Part shown: piece after piece, positions 48,021-58,600 of the stretch
Numbering within the stretch: position 1 is the stretch's first letter
Layout of the letters: the number at the start of each line of letters is the position of its first letter
Source of the DNA: Hericium rajendrae
Lineage: Eukaryota; Basidiomycota; Agaricomycetes; Russulales; Hericiaceae
Length of the DNA: 64,000 nt
Assembly (NCBI GenBank): GCA_033439255.1
Contig: CM065879.1
Coordinates: forward strand, 1,468,501 to 1,532,500
Direction of reading: 5' to 3'
Notes under the pieces: generated by a model
The model's database searches: none
What the model was told of the DNA's origin: nothing
Seen by the model: only the letters and a program-made list of their open reading frames with translations
Position numbers and translations under genes: made by a program

Positions 48021-48835
48021 AGTGAGCTGGCTGCCGGTTCTGTCTCCAACTACGCATCCTTTAAAGCGAGAATAGAAAAAATAAACGGTTACGCAGACGC
48101 CCGATGAAGTTAGCACCCCAGAAGAAACGAATTCTGAAGACGAGCCTCGGTCAGCCCGCCGCGACACATTCCCCGCTGCCAACTAGTTGCTGTCCTTTGG
48201 AGATGTTCTTCGGAAAATTTGTGCGAGGCCGTATGCAGCAATTCAGACTGCGGATAACGACAAGACATGCTGCGTTCCCGACGAGAAGGCCGAAAAGAGG
48301 AGAGCCGCAGGTGTTGGGTTGCCTTTCATAGCGCGATCCGCAAGGTTTCGACTTGGCTTGCTGTTGAAGTTGAAGACCGAACGTCCCCAGAGTGGATCAT
48401 CAATGCCTGTGTGACATCCAACCGACTGCGCAGAAGGTTCTCAAACGGCAAAGGAAGTGGTGATAATCTGTGTGCTGGAAGGTCCAGAAATGCAGATACT
48501 CGATACGGGTGATACGGCCCTTATCCGCAGCATGTCAGTCAACGAAACTTGATGGAAGAAAAGTGATGACAATTATTCGCAGAAGATCGTACTCACCGAA
48601 AATTTCAAGGATCCATCTCGCCCAATAAACCGAAGCATGCGCTGATGACCGCGGATCCGGCGCTCTGAATACAATGAAAGCAATCGTCAGTATCTCTCAG
48701 AGGGTTATATCATCCTACCTGTGAGGCTTGCAACGGATCTTCACCCATCCTCTATGGCATCTCCTACAGAAGCACCAGTGAGCAGCTTGTATAATCATCC
48801 ATTGATCTGGAATATGAACTGTGAGTTTACAGGAC
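48021..48835. promoter_or_regulatory. Bidirectional promoter of the two glyco-fusion genes
   Basis: An 815-bp gap separates the start codons of two head-to-head genes. Short frames inside show no family signal; 5' UTR introns may lie here (for example the acceptor TTTACAG just before 48831). A shared promoter would allow co-expression of the pair. No specific factor site is claimed. Confidence 0.5.
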
Positions 48836-50431
48836 ATGGTCACTGACAAAACGAGAAACTACCTTTTCACTCCAACGCAAGACTGGTTCTCCTTCAACAT
48901 GGAGACCTGGAGGAAACTCTTCCCTCTGGTCACGTCTAAGGTGCCGCGCGTGCTGGAGATTGGATCCTGGGAAGGCCGTTCAGCGACTTTTCTGTTGGAC
49001 GAACTTTGTCGGGAGGACGGAAGCATCGTCTGCATCGACCATTTCGACTTGATGCGCAGCGACGCCGGCCGAGAGCGTTATCGAAAGATTACGCACAATC
49101 TCGCCGAGACAGGGAAGACCCATCGCATCCTCGACCATTTCAGTTTTCCGGCGCTGATGATACTCCTGGAGGAAGAGATGTCGTCCGCAGAACCCGGATT
49201 CGACTGGGTATACGTTGACGGGTCCCACGAGGCGGACGATACGTTCCTGGATGGCGAGCTTGCATGGCGTCTCGCCAGGAAGGGCGCGGTCTTCATCTTC
49301 GACGACTACGATTGGAACGTCGAGCCTCATGACAGCAAGCACCATCCGAAACGAGGCATTGACGCATTCCTCTTCCTTCATGACGGAGAGTACACACGTC
49401 TTTCCAGCCCTTCGCAGTACCAGATGATTCTGCAGAAGACATCGGACATGCGCATCGGTTTCTTGGCGAAGGAGAAAGCGGACCAGGATCTCGCACATGC
49501 TCTTGGATACGGCATCAATGTCGTCTATGCGATCGATTCGGGATTCGCCATGCCTACAGCTGTGTCAATCCGCAGCATCTTGGAACATACAGAGGAAAGG
49601 CTCACCATCTATATCATCGACTGCGGCCTTGCCGATGATGATAAGTCGAAGTTACGGGATTCTCTGCCGCCGCGCGAGAATTTCGGAATGGTGTTCCTAG
49701 GCCTTCCGTCAGGATGCCTCACCAGGGATGCCGGCGTGGTATGGGCAAAGCTAGAGATTGCTACTGTTGTGCCCGTCGAGAGGGTGCTCTACCTGGATGG
49801 CGACACGCTTTTGCGTGCGGACATCAAGCGCTTGTGGGATGAAGACCTGCGAGGTAGTCCGCTTGCCGCAGTCAGGGATGTCGGGTATCCGATGGGCCAT
49901 GGGGCCGAGACCGCAAGGCCCTACTTTAATGCAGGTGTTCTGCTCATGGACCTGACAAAGATCCGGAAGACAAGCGCAGAGCTGAGGATATTAGGCGAGG
50001 CCATGACGAAAGCAAGATACAAGGACCAAGACGTACTGAACATACATTTCGCTGGAAAGTGGTACGAATTATCATTGAAGTGGAATGCACAAGGCCTGGG
50101 GACGTATTCACAGTCACCTACGCCGGAGCGCAACATGTTGCATCTGGAACAAATGGGAGAACCGTGTCTCGTTCACTTCACCGGGCCGGTGCATCCCGCG
50201 TTGGAGATCGTGCTCAATCCCTGGGTGCAACCTTATACCGCGAAGCCATGGGGGTATGCAGGTGCACCAGGGCATCCGTTTGCCGAAGAATGGTGGCAGG
50301 TGTTGAATAAGACTGCTTGGAAAGGATACCGCGATTCTATCATTTTTAGGTCCTGCCGTAATCAGTCCATCGAGAACGCGATACAGCAGGCTAGCATCCA
50401 GCTCAAGCAGAAGGTGGATACAGCAGTCTGA
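48836..50431 (+). CDS. Methyltransferase - GT8 glycosyltransferase fusion
   Basis: Intronless, about 531 residues, ATG at 48836 (MVTDKTRNYLFTPTQDWF); the frame is open upstream only with non-ATG starts. The N-terminal ~200 residues are a class I SAM methyltransferase of the Methyltransf_24 type: VLEIGSWEGRSATFLL (SAM site), SIVCIDHFD, FDWVYVDGSHEADDTFLDGE, AVFIFDDYDW. The C-terminal ~300 residues are GT8 (LgtC/glycogenin-like): INVVYAIDSGFAMPTAVSIR, the metal-binding DxD in RVLYLDGDTLLRADI, RPYFNAGVLLMDL, KDQDVLNIHFAG and HFTGPVHP. There is no signal peptide or membrane helix. GT8 enzymes transfer from UDP-sugars with retention; the methyltransferase may cap the product by O-methylation. Head-to-head with the epimerase-glycosyltransferase fusion, implying a joint pathway. 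Confidence 0.88.
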   Translation: MVTDKTRNYLFTPTQDWFSFNMETWRKLFPLVTSKVPRVLEIGSWEGRSATFLLDELCREDGSIVCIDHFDLMRSDAGRERYRKITHNLAETGKTHRILDHFSFPALMILLEEEMSSAEPGFDWVYVDGSHEADDTFLDGELAWRLARKGAVFIFDDYDWNVEPHDSKHHPKRGIDAFLFLHDGEYTRLSSPSQYQMILQKTSDMRIGFLAKEKADQDLAHALGYGINVVYAIDSGFAMPTAVSIRSILEHTEERLTIYIIDCGLADDDKSKLRDSLPPRENFGMVFLGLPSGCLTRDAGVVWAKLEIATVVPVERVLYLDGDTLLRADIKRLWDEDLRGSPLAAVRDVGYPMGHGAETARPYFNAGVLLMDLTKIRKTSAELRILGEAMTKARYKDQDVLNIHFAGKWYELSLKWNAQGLGTYSQSPTPERNMLHLEQMGEPCLVHFTGPVHPALEIVLNPWVQPYTAKPWGYAGAPGHPFAEEWWQVLNKTAWKGYRDSIIFRSCRNQSIENAIQQASIQLKQKVDTAV

Positions 50432-50874
50432 CGGTCTCAATATGTACATGCTGAAGTACGTCGAGACTAGTCATGATGAGTTGACTTTGAACTAGTAATT
50501 TACGCACATAGCTCGCCAAGTTCTTCAGAAGCTACGCTTGTCTTAGCGTAAAGAGTTGTACTATCATACTGTATCAAAGAAGGATTTATCCATCATCTCC
50601 GAAGTTGGCCATCGGACCTGATAGCGACACAAAATGACCGTAAAGCTCTTCCACTAAGTAAGTACTTGAACAAGACCGGGACAAGACTGGATGAAAACGT
50701 ATGAAATTCAAGTGCCGCCTCATAAACGAACCTAACCCAACCCAACCCATTCACCCGACCCATACGGTCCTATCCAATGGGACTTCGTCATAGAATATCA
50801 AGATTCTTCGAATTCTCTGAGCTATTCATCTGTAAAAGAGTAGCATACTCCACCAATACATGTGTAAAGACCTT
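50432..50874. other. Intergenic; short AACCC tract
   Basis: Convergent 3' flanks. A short (AACCC)n-like tract lies at about 50730-50750. Nothing else. Confidence 0.5.
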
Positions 50875-52587
50875 TCATTTGCCGATTCGAACCTGTCGAA
50901 GAGCTATAAAGTCGTCCGGCTCGGCGCATGGCAACGATCTATGGTCCACAGTAAGCTTCCGTAGCACCAAACCATTCCTTTGGCGTATCTCCAAAACGTG
51001 CGCGAGTAGATCGAAGAAATCTCCGGTCACTGATGCTTTATAAGGTATACGTCCAAAATGTAGCTCGCGCAGCCTGGGACAAGGCAAAAGATATTTTCCA
51101 CAGCCATCCAGTGTGCCGAGCAAGGCGGCAACAATCTCTGGGAACGAGTCGACAATGGGAACGTGGAGGTATTGGACGGCGTCCATCTGCTGCAGCAAAG
51201 GCACCCAGGCGACCGGATTGTTCTCGCCCGACCAGCAGTGGAACGGAGGCGAAATATACCACGACAAACACAGCTTCTCGATCGTGTTCAGCGGAAATTG
51301 GGAGCAGAGGGCAAGGACTCCATCATAAGCCTTAGCGCCGGCTTGCAGAATCGTCGCAGAGAAGGATGCGGGCGTCTTGTTCCACCTGCCATCGTCCGTC
51401 TCGACGTCGAGCGTGCGCCAGCCTTCAACGGAGAATATCCTGGCATCCCAACTAAAGATACGGAGCGAAGTGAGACGTGGCACCACACCTGGGATGCTAG
51501 AGGTTGTGACCTGAGCGGGTAGAAGTTGGACAGTGCGGCCCTCCCGCATCGAGAGCATCGTAGTCATGTCTAGTTTCAGCGATGTCCAGTTGCATTCCAA
51601 CATGAAAATGAAAGCGCAATAATTGAGAACCCAAGGACTGTATATCTCCAACCTCTCCAGGTGAGGTAGTATGACATGTGAAGACTGGTCCAGCGTTGTC
51701 AGAAGCGAATGCGAGTTCCCGGGAGCAGTGAGGATATCGTGCGCCTTAAGCACCCTCAGGCTCGGCATGCGACGGAGGACCCCGAGAAAGTCGAGGAGAG
51801 AGAAGTATTCTGGGCAAGGCAGACGCCCGCGAGCTGGACCTCTTCCCAGAGACAGATGGGTCAAGTTCGCCGATAGCAAAGGCGAGCTGAAATCCACGGG
51901 GATATCCCACAGAGTGAGTTCGCGCAACGCGGGAACTACGCCCGCGAAAACGTCGGAAGGAATGACGAAGTGCCGTTGATACTTCCGATACTTCCTCCCC
52001 GGCTCCTGGATGCTCAGAGATAGACTCCGCAGATACGGCGCCGGGACGATGGCATGCTGTAAAAACCAATATACTTGATAACCGCTGTGAGTGAAGGACT
52101 CCAAGCGATGGAGATTGGCGACGAGTTGATCTACATCGCGCAGCTGGCGGAGCGGCTTGCGTATGCCAGAGCTCGTAGTGAAGGTGACATGACGGAGGTG
52201 CTGGTCGCCTGAACGTCGCATGAACTCCTGGGGCCACCCTCCGGACTGAAGGGAGATATGTGTCCAGAGCCATGGCATGTCAAAAATGAGGAGACGCCAG
52301 CGGCGACAGACATGACTGAGCACGATCCATCCTAGTCTCTCGTGCGGATCAGAAGGATTCCAGCAAGGTTCCCATATCTCCCTCACTTGCTCGAAGATCG
52401 ACATAAGTAGGTCCGTCGGTAAGCGCGCCCCCGGGGAGAGTGGCCCAGGTTCGGCGTCAGCTCTGCATGGGTCGCTTGACGAAGATATCTTGGGTAAAGT
52501 AAAGTTGGTCAGCGCCTATAAACAACTCAGGTTTGACTGACACGCTCGTACCTTCTTCAGCATCCTCTGGAACGCCTGTCGTCCCAT
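50875..52587 (-). CDS. F-box/LRR-type protein
   Basis: Two exons: 52552-52587 (MGRQAFQRMLKK) and a long exon beginning ALTNFTLPKISSSS. An F-box follows at residues ~45-95: GARLPTDLLMSIFEQVREIW, then ERLGWIVLSHVCRRWRLLIF and DMPWLWTHISL, the pattern of many basidiomycete SCF adaptor proteins. The remaining ~400 residues have irregular leucine-rich segments (LRSLSLSIQEPG, ALRELTLWDIPVDFSSPLL, LPHLERLEIYSPW, RLTSLRIFSWDARIFS). The role would be substrate recruitment to a Skp1-Cullin ubiquitin ligase. Such genes are highly expanded in Agaricomycetes and rarely have known targets. The frame continues upstream of the chosen ATG by splicing, but only to a GTG at 52752, so I keep 52587. Confidence 0.8.
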
Positions 52588-53589
52588 TCTATGAGAAGAA
52601 GGCTTGAAAAGTGCTAGAGAAATCCAATAAGATGGGAGACCCAAGCCCAGGACGTGATGCTCGTACCTTCCATAACAAAGGTTGAAGATGGCAAATCGCG
52701 ATTTGTGACCAGAGTCAAGAGCGTCGTTGGAGGCTGAGGAAGGCGACGCCACCTCCCTTCATTTATACAGGACCGCGCAGAAGACACCCGACACGTATGA
52801 CGACCACGAATTGTCGCCTTGCCACTATAGGGCATAGTACGTATCCCACGTATACGTACCCTTGCAGGTCCCGAAGCAGAAGCATATTATGGCGTTCCGA
52901 GTGTCGCAAAAAGAATTTGTATAAGTGTAGGGAGGTCTGTACATACGTGTCGCCTCTCGTATATATAAAATCTGTACACGTCCAAATTAGGAAGGTCACA
53001 AATTTTGTATACGTCCCCTCCTCCTCTGTTTTCGCTAAGTCCCTCCTTCCTTGAGGGCCTCTATCTTATATATACCCCTTCCCTCCCTTCATCTCCATCG
53101 TCCTCATCCCCGTTTCCTTCGATTCTTAGTACTTTCTGTCCCAACTCGTCGTAGCGCTGCTGACTAAGCGTGACGCGGCGCCGCTGCCTACCGTAGCCTT
53201 CATCATAACTTGTAAGTCGTACTCCATGTCCGTCTCTAAAGTGCCTTCCTTCAAGCATCGGGCCTCGGTGCCATCGTCGGCGCGCAGCGTCAGCAACACG
53301 ACGACGTGTGATGGAACATTGTGACCCCGAAATGGCGGCCATCGGCGCAAGTACCACCTCCAGAGGCTCTAGCAGAGCTGTGCTGCAGACGGAACTGCAA
53401 GAATCAGGGGTTTCCTTCCATCGCGACTGCTTTACGTGCAAGTTTGACCCTTCCTACAGGCTGCTCAGCACCCTTGAGGACACAGAGGAGGGGAATGTGG
53501 GTGTGCGTGTTGTGAGGTGTGCACTGAAGGAGCTGCAGACTGTTTCGCCTGCAAGGTACGTCGCGCCTGGCTGCTCGCTCAACATCTGC
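52588..53589. other. Intergenic; no confident gene
   Basis: Upstream region of the F-box gene. It holds TATA-like TATATATAAAA near 52970 and TTATATATACCCC near 53069. A 112-codon + frame (53308-53646) and a 126-codon - frame (53061-53441) overlap each other and lack family signal. Confidence 0.4.
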
Positions 53590-54394
53590 TCATGCGCCTA
53601 CAGGGCTCTGCCTCTGCCGCGCCGCCTTGTCCGTGCTCATCGATGACCGCGGTGGCTCGGCGGACGGTTGCGCGCACGCCACGCCCGCGCTGACGTACGG
53701 CAGCACGAAGCCTGCGCCTTCGGCGACGTGCGGCGCGTCCAGTTCCCCGTACTTGCGCTTCATGCTCGTGTGGAGAGCGAGCCCGTCGCCCGTGCGCATG
53801 GCCTCCTCCTTGGCGCGGAGCGCCTCCGTGATGCGCACGGCTTCGCTCACGCATGGCGCCGCGCCGCAGTCGCGGTCGCGCCCCATCGCGATGCGCGTCG
53901 CCTTCATGCATGCCCGGCGCCCACGTCCGCGAGCGCGACGTCCGCCTTGGCGCCCGCGTGGCGCAGGATCACGGCATTCGCGGCCATGACCGCCGTGTGG
54001 AAGAGCGTGCGGCCGAAGGCATAGAACACGAACGCAGCGGGGCGGATGTGCTTCCAGACCGTGTGCAGGTGCCGGATCGCGGCGATGATGGCGTGCTCGG
54101 CGTCGATGATGCTCAAGATGACGCGCCGGGGGAGGAGATCCGAGTCGGGCTCCGCGACCGCCTTGAGGAAGGGCAAGAAGAGCTTGAGGATGCCCTGGTT
54201 TGCGACGATCGTGAACTCGCAGCTCTGCGCCTGCAGGTTCGGCGAGATGATGCCCGGCACGGGTGAGTCGTCAAGGCGGAAAGGCTCTCAGGTTTCACCT
54301 CGTCCTCGAACTGCTCGGCTTTCTCGAGCAGCTGCTCGGGCGTGGCGTCTTCTAATAGAGGGTCCTTAAATGACCGCTTCTTGACGTATACCAA
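53590..54394 (-). pseudogene. Fragment of a fungal transcription factor (C-terminal part)
   Basis: Reads in pieces as the C-terminal half of a Zn2Cys6-type regulator family known in Agaricomycetes: VYVKKRSFKDPLLEDATPEQ, then GIISPNLQAQSCEFTIVANQ, HLHTVWKHIRPAAFVFYAFG, RTLFHTAVMAANAVILRHAG, then EAVRITEALRAKEEAMRTGD and SMKRKYGELDAPHV. Two frameshifts break it, near 54283 (before FRLDDSPVPG) and near 53905 (DVGAGHA stops; MKATRIAMG continues in another frame). No DNA-binding N-terminus is found upstream. I call it a truncated, decayed copy; an unannotated intron could explain one shift but not both plus the missing half. Confidence 0.65.
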
Positions 54395-55029
54395 TTCTGG
54401 ACTTTTTTGAGCAACGGCTGCCCTTGGAAGAAGATGCTCCCGCTCCTGCTCAAGACGGACACATCCCCTCGGGCCTCACACCCTCGCTCGTCTATACGAG
54501 GCACTTATCTGCACCACCTGCATTGCAGGCATTCCTATCCCCATGTGTAATGCTGGTACTTCAGGCATGCTCGTGGTCGCTCCAGCCTCGCCGCGCCCTA
54601 CTCTATCCTTGACGGATCGTCCGCTGCCGCGTCTGTCGAACTGGATGCATTCGCAGATGATCGGGACGTACTCGCAGACGACTTGGACGCGCCAACGGGC
54701 AGCAAGCGCTCGCTGCCATAGCCAGAACCGGATGCAGGCCCTGCGAAGTGCCCGCACCCATCGCCCTCCTAGGACACAAAGCCCGCATGCGTCGCAGCGT
54801 CCGCAACTCCCATCGCACAGGAGATCGTCGCAGATCCTGCACGTGCGCGCGGGCAGGGCGATCTCTTCCTTGTGGATGAACTGACGTGTACATTGATACC
54901 GCTAGATCGTGCGTTGCCTTCATTCTTGTTACATACCTTCATTCTCATTGACGACGCGAAACAGTATCTCTCCGCACTCCCAGTGCATCCTCTATGATCA
55001 ACCACGGGCGGCATCTGCAGCGCTGCAAA
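54395..55029 (-). other. Cys-rich open stretch of unknown status
   Basis: On the minus strand about 54780-54890 reads EEIALPARTCRICDDLLCDG, with closely spaced cysteines continuing (RCDACGLCVLGGRW), and then a Ser/Ala-rich stretch in another frame. It may be the remnant of a small zinc-binding domain. I could not connect it to a gene. Confidence 0.3.
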
Positions 55030-55635
55030 TGCATCCCACCGGCTACGCACTTGTGAAGACGTATTTGTACGAATTCATGTGGATCAGCCGCACAGTGCAG
55101 GTCAAGGTGCTTGCGCACATGCTGTTGCTGGAGTTCGTGGAGGGCATGGGGTCGAGCGGGCGCTTCATCCGCCGGCTGCACATCGAGATACCAGTCCACG
55201 AGCGCCAGCGGACCTGTACATCATCTCATCCTGGAGTACTTGCCGCAACTGACGATTTACACGGACCACCAGTCGATCCAGCGGAACCGGCACGAGACAG
55301 TGCTGGACCCGCGGTGCAGCCCCGAGTGGCTGCTGTCGCTGCTCGCGCACCTGCAGTGCGATCTGCAGTGGCTGACGTGGACGAGCTACGATGACATGCC
55401 ATTCCACCAGCGGATGTCGCCGCTGTTGGAGATGCGGGCGATGCGACTGGAGTACCTGGAGCTGTTGTCGTGCTCGCCAAACTGCGACGCACTGTTCGCT
55501 GAGTCATTGGACCTGGGGGCGGCGATGCAGGTGTCGCTGCCGGTGCTGCGGAACCTGAAGGTGAACCTGGACAATGGGATGTTCGCGGTGCTGGCGTCGT
55601 GGGAGCTGCCAGCACTGCGGAACATGGGCAGGTGA
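55030..55635 (+). pseudogene. F-box-family protein fragment
   Basis: Matches the middle of a common Agaricomycete F-box protein family: YLYEFMWISRTVQVKVLAHM, SSGRFIRRLHIEIPVHE, then in a different frame HHLILEYLPQLTIYTDHQSI, LDPRCSPEWLLSLLAHLQCD and MQVSLPVLRNLKVNLDNGMF. A frameshift lies near 55205-55215. The N-terminal F-box and the C-terminal third are missing; the frame stops at 55635 (RNMGR). Confidence 0.65.
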
Positions 55636-56080
55636 TGACCTCCTAGTCGATGAGATAATGCAACTAGTATTTTCTTATCCAAGAAGGGTGCCGCGCACCT
55701 ACACTGACCTTCCGTGCTTTCCATCCAGGTTTCTTTTTACCTAAGTCTTGCAAGTCTGCGCCGAGACGCGCTCCTTTTCTTGACGCCAAGCGTTGCACGT
55801 GGACCACGCGGCGGCATCTGCAGTGCATATAGGTTCTGTAGCGAGGGCTATGGACGCTGCGAGTCAGATTGCATGGGTCACGAAATTCGATTGCAAGTAC
55901 TGCGTAATAAGACGTGTGCGTTCATCTACCGTATTATGTATTCCTGTTTCTATCCTATCTACAATATCACTTACATATGTTCCATGAATGTGATCGTGTG
56001 TCAACTTCGGCAGCCGGCAGACTGACTTAAAAAGCAGCCAACACTCTCCTGTCTGGCTGCAATCCACTATCTGATGCCCC
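55636..56080. other. Intergenic; no gene seen
   Basis: Between the F-box fragment and the integrase gene. No coherent coding signal. Confidence 0.5.
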
Positions 56081-58110
56081 ATGCAGCACAAGGCCTTTCC
56101 TCCACTCCCTGCTAGTACTGCAGGACCCTGGCCACATGGTGTCCGGGCTGCGCACAAGTTGCTCGAAGAGGCATGCCAGCATGCAAGACAGCTTCTCCGA
56201 CAGGATGACTCGGATCCTTTGCGGCTTCGCATTGTCGCTGCAAGACTTCATTCGATGGTCCCGCTGCTCACTCAGCTCGCCACTGAAGTGAAAAACAGAC
56301 TGTGGGCTGAGCTCTGCGCGCAGGATCTAGGCCGCCTCATCGGCCAATTGCGTCGTACGGCTAGCGCAGTCCGAGATGAGTGAGTGAACTGCGAAGACTC
56401 AAGTTGGAGCCCGTGCTAACATCATATATTCACAGTGCATGTGACAGATATATGATAGTCCGTCCCATGGCTGTTGTGTCCAACGGTTCTCGTGGTCGAC
56501 CGCAGAAAGTCATCGATGACAGATGGTTGAGAGACGTGACCGCAGCAAAGCGCAAGCTCCCGTTCACACAGCTATCGCGTACTGCTCATGTCCACAGAAG
56601 CACGTTTTACCGTGCTTTGAAACGCGCCGGCCTTCCAACATCAAAATTTTCGAACCTATCAGATGAACAACTTGACACGTTAGTCCGTGCATTCAAGATA
56701 CAGAAGCCAACCTCTGGTTACAAATTTGCTGACGCATTCTTGCGGGTCCAATGCGATACTCGTGTACCACGGAGCCGGATCTGCGGATCAATGCGACGAG
56801 TGGATGCCCTCGGGCAGGCTCTTCGCCATAATGGTATGATTCAGCGGCGACGTTACGAGGTTCCCAGGCCCAACCACCTCTGGCATTGCGATGGGCATCA
56901 CAAATTGATCAAATGGGGTATCGTAATTCATGGTTTCATTGATGGTTATTGTCGCACAGTATGTTTGCATTCTTTCCTCACGGTTCTGTCGTGCTCAACA
57001 TCTGCGCATTCTGATAGGTCACCGGCCTTCGTGCAAGCACAAACAATTTGCCTGAGACAGTTCTTGATGTCTTCAAACACGCGATTAATGACTTCGGACT
57101 TCCTTCACGCATGCGGGGAGATCGAGGAGGTGAGAATGTCCAGGTATCGGTCTACATGATCATGCATCGTGGGCAGAATCGAGGCTCATTCTTGTGGGGA
57201 TCGTGAGTCTACCATCTGCTTTTCTGACCTGGACTGATGTCAAATTTGCAGCTCGACTCATAATTCTCGGATCGAGAGACTTTGGGTTGACATCGGTGTT
57301 CAATTTGCATGGCGCTGGCGTGCATTCTTCTTGCGATTGGAGCACTATCACGAGCTCGATCGCAAGAACCCAACCCATTTATGGCTGCTTCATTCACTCT
57401 TCCTAGCCGATATCAACACGGAGTGCAAGACATTTCAAGACCAGTGGAATCATCATTCTGTGAGCGGATCAAACATGCACAACCGGACACCATCAGTAAG
57501 TCCTTTTTTCAACAGCACATGGCACTCAGTAATAGATAATATTCTTCAGGACATGCGTCTTCTGGCTTCTACAGAACAAGGTATCTACCCAGATGAAGAC
57601 AATCTTGCGCAAGTTGAGCCAGCGCTACTTCAAGAGCATTATGGTGTTGACGGACCGCCGGCACATAGGCAAAGAGGTCAGACAGGTGCTGGTCATCCCC
57701 TTGACGAAGAGGATGCTGATGAAGATGATGCTGAGGAGCCTTTGAGGGCACAGTCAGCCAACAATTTAGCTGCACAGATTGCAGCTGATCAAGGGCCAAA
57801 TGTACAGCATGAGCCTATTGAAGTTAGCCGCCATGCCAATCCTTTCCCGACTTTTAATGTGGAGCAGCTTTTTTGGGCCGCATTTCAGAAAGCGCAAGCA
57901 GCTCATATTGTGCCGGATGCAATGATGCTCACTGATGCTGAATGGGGGTTCGATGGTTATCCTACCCAGGAAGATATCCCTCTCGGTACTCGCAATCGGC
58001 GTGCACTGACTGTAGCTCTTCCCATTGAGGTGTGGTATCCCAGGGCTGTCGCTTGGAGTCAGGCATTATACTTACTCACTGCATTTCTGACGGAATTAGG
58101 TACCCTATAG
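56081..58110 (+). CDS. RVE/DDE integrase-domain protein (transposase-derived?)
   Basis: Five or six exons, start MQHKAFPPLPASTAGP. An intron near 56379-56435 leads to MAVVSNGSRGRPQKVIDD. A helix-turn-helix-like region follows (FTQLSRTAHVHRSTFYRALK), then the RNase-H-like integrase core: first Asp in NHLWHCDGHHKLIKWGI, second in RGDRGGENVQVSVYM, and the Glu in THNSRIERLWVDIGVQF. Downstream are HELDRKNPTHLWLLHSLFL and an acidic linker, ending at 58110. The catalytic D-D-E is intact and no stop breaks the spliced frame. Similar intron-bearing integrase genes occur widely in Agaricomycetes without terminal repeats and may be domesticated or belong to an unclassified DNA transposon. I saw no obvious flanking inverted repeats. 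Confidence 0.8.
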
Positions 58111-58202
58111 CTGTGCTCGACTTATTTTGGCTTTGATTCTATCTGCGCTCTAACTTAGACATGAAGTGACTCTCTCATTGTGATAGTACATCCTACACTA
58201 CA

Positions 58203-58600
58203 CTAGAGCAATTTCATGATCGCATCCTCCATGATGCTTAGCTCCAACATGAGCACGGGGAATACCTGTTGACCGCACAGACCCATGAAGAATAGCCGTC
58301 GGAGGCGCTTGAGCATGTTCGCAACAAATGACACATCATCGGTCGAGCTAGCGACACATATAGCCACGATAAGGCCCTGCAAATGGCCTGTCGCACCCGC
58401 GATAAGTTGGCAGAGATCTGCGGGACCAAGCCTGCCGATGCGAGACATGATGAGGTAGTGTGCACGAGCTGGGCAAGTCTAATAAGCAGGAATGAGACCC
58501 AAATGGAAGCGAAGTGGGACACGGGCAGATGCGACGTAGCACCTGTCAACCACGACAAGACATTCAATCTATGGTTGTAGTATGATGTTTCCTGGTGCAC
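58203..58600 (-). pseudogene. Fatty acid synthase beta-subunit fragment (acetyltransferase region)
   Basis: Reads in two frames. The first half has SHFASIWVSFLLIRLAQLVH; the second has RIGRLGPADLCQLIAGATGH followed by LQGLIVAICVASS and KRLRRLFFMGLCGQQVFPVL. This matches the acetyltransferase region of fungal FAS beta. The motif there is GTTGHSQG with an active-site serine; here it reads GATGHLQG, so the serine is replaced by leucine. There is a frameshift near 58440 and no continuation on either side. A dead, isolated fragment. Confidence 0.65.

Noticed and set aside
48821-48835. GTG start at 48821 for the methyltransferase-GT8 gene
   Set aside because: GTG starts are unusual in fungi, and GTGAGTTTACAG looks like intron-border sequence; the ATG at 48836 precedes the conserved domain at a normal distance.
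50725-50760. Telomere-like repeats (AACCC tract)
   Set aside because: Only a few imperfect units, the unit is not the canonical TTAGGG, and coding genes continue on both sides.
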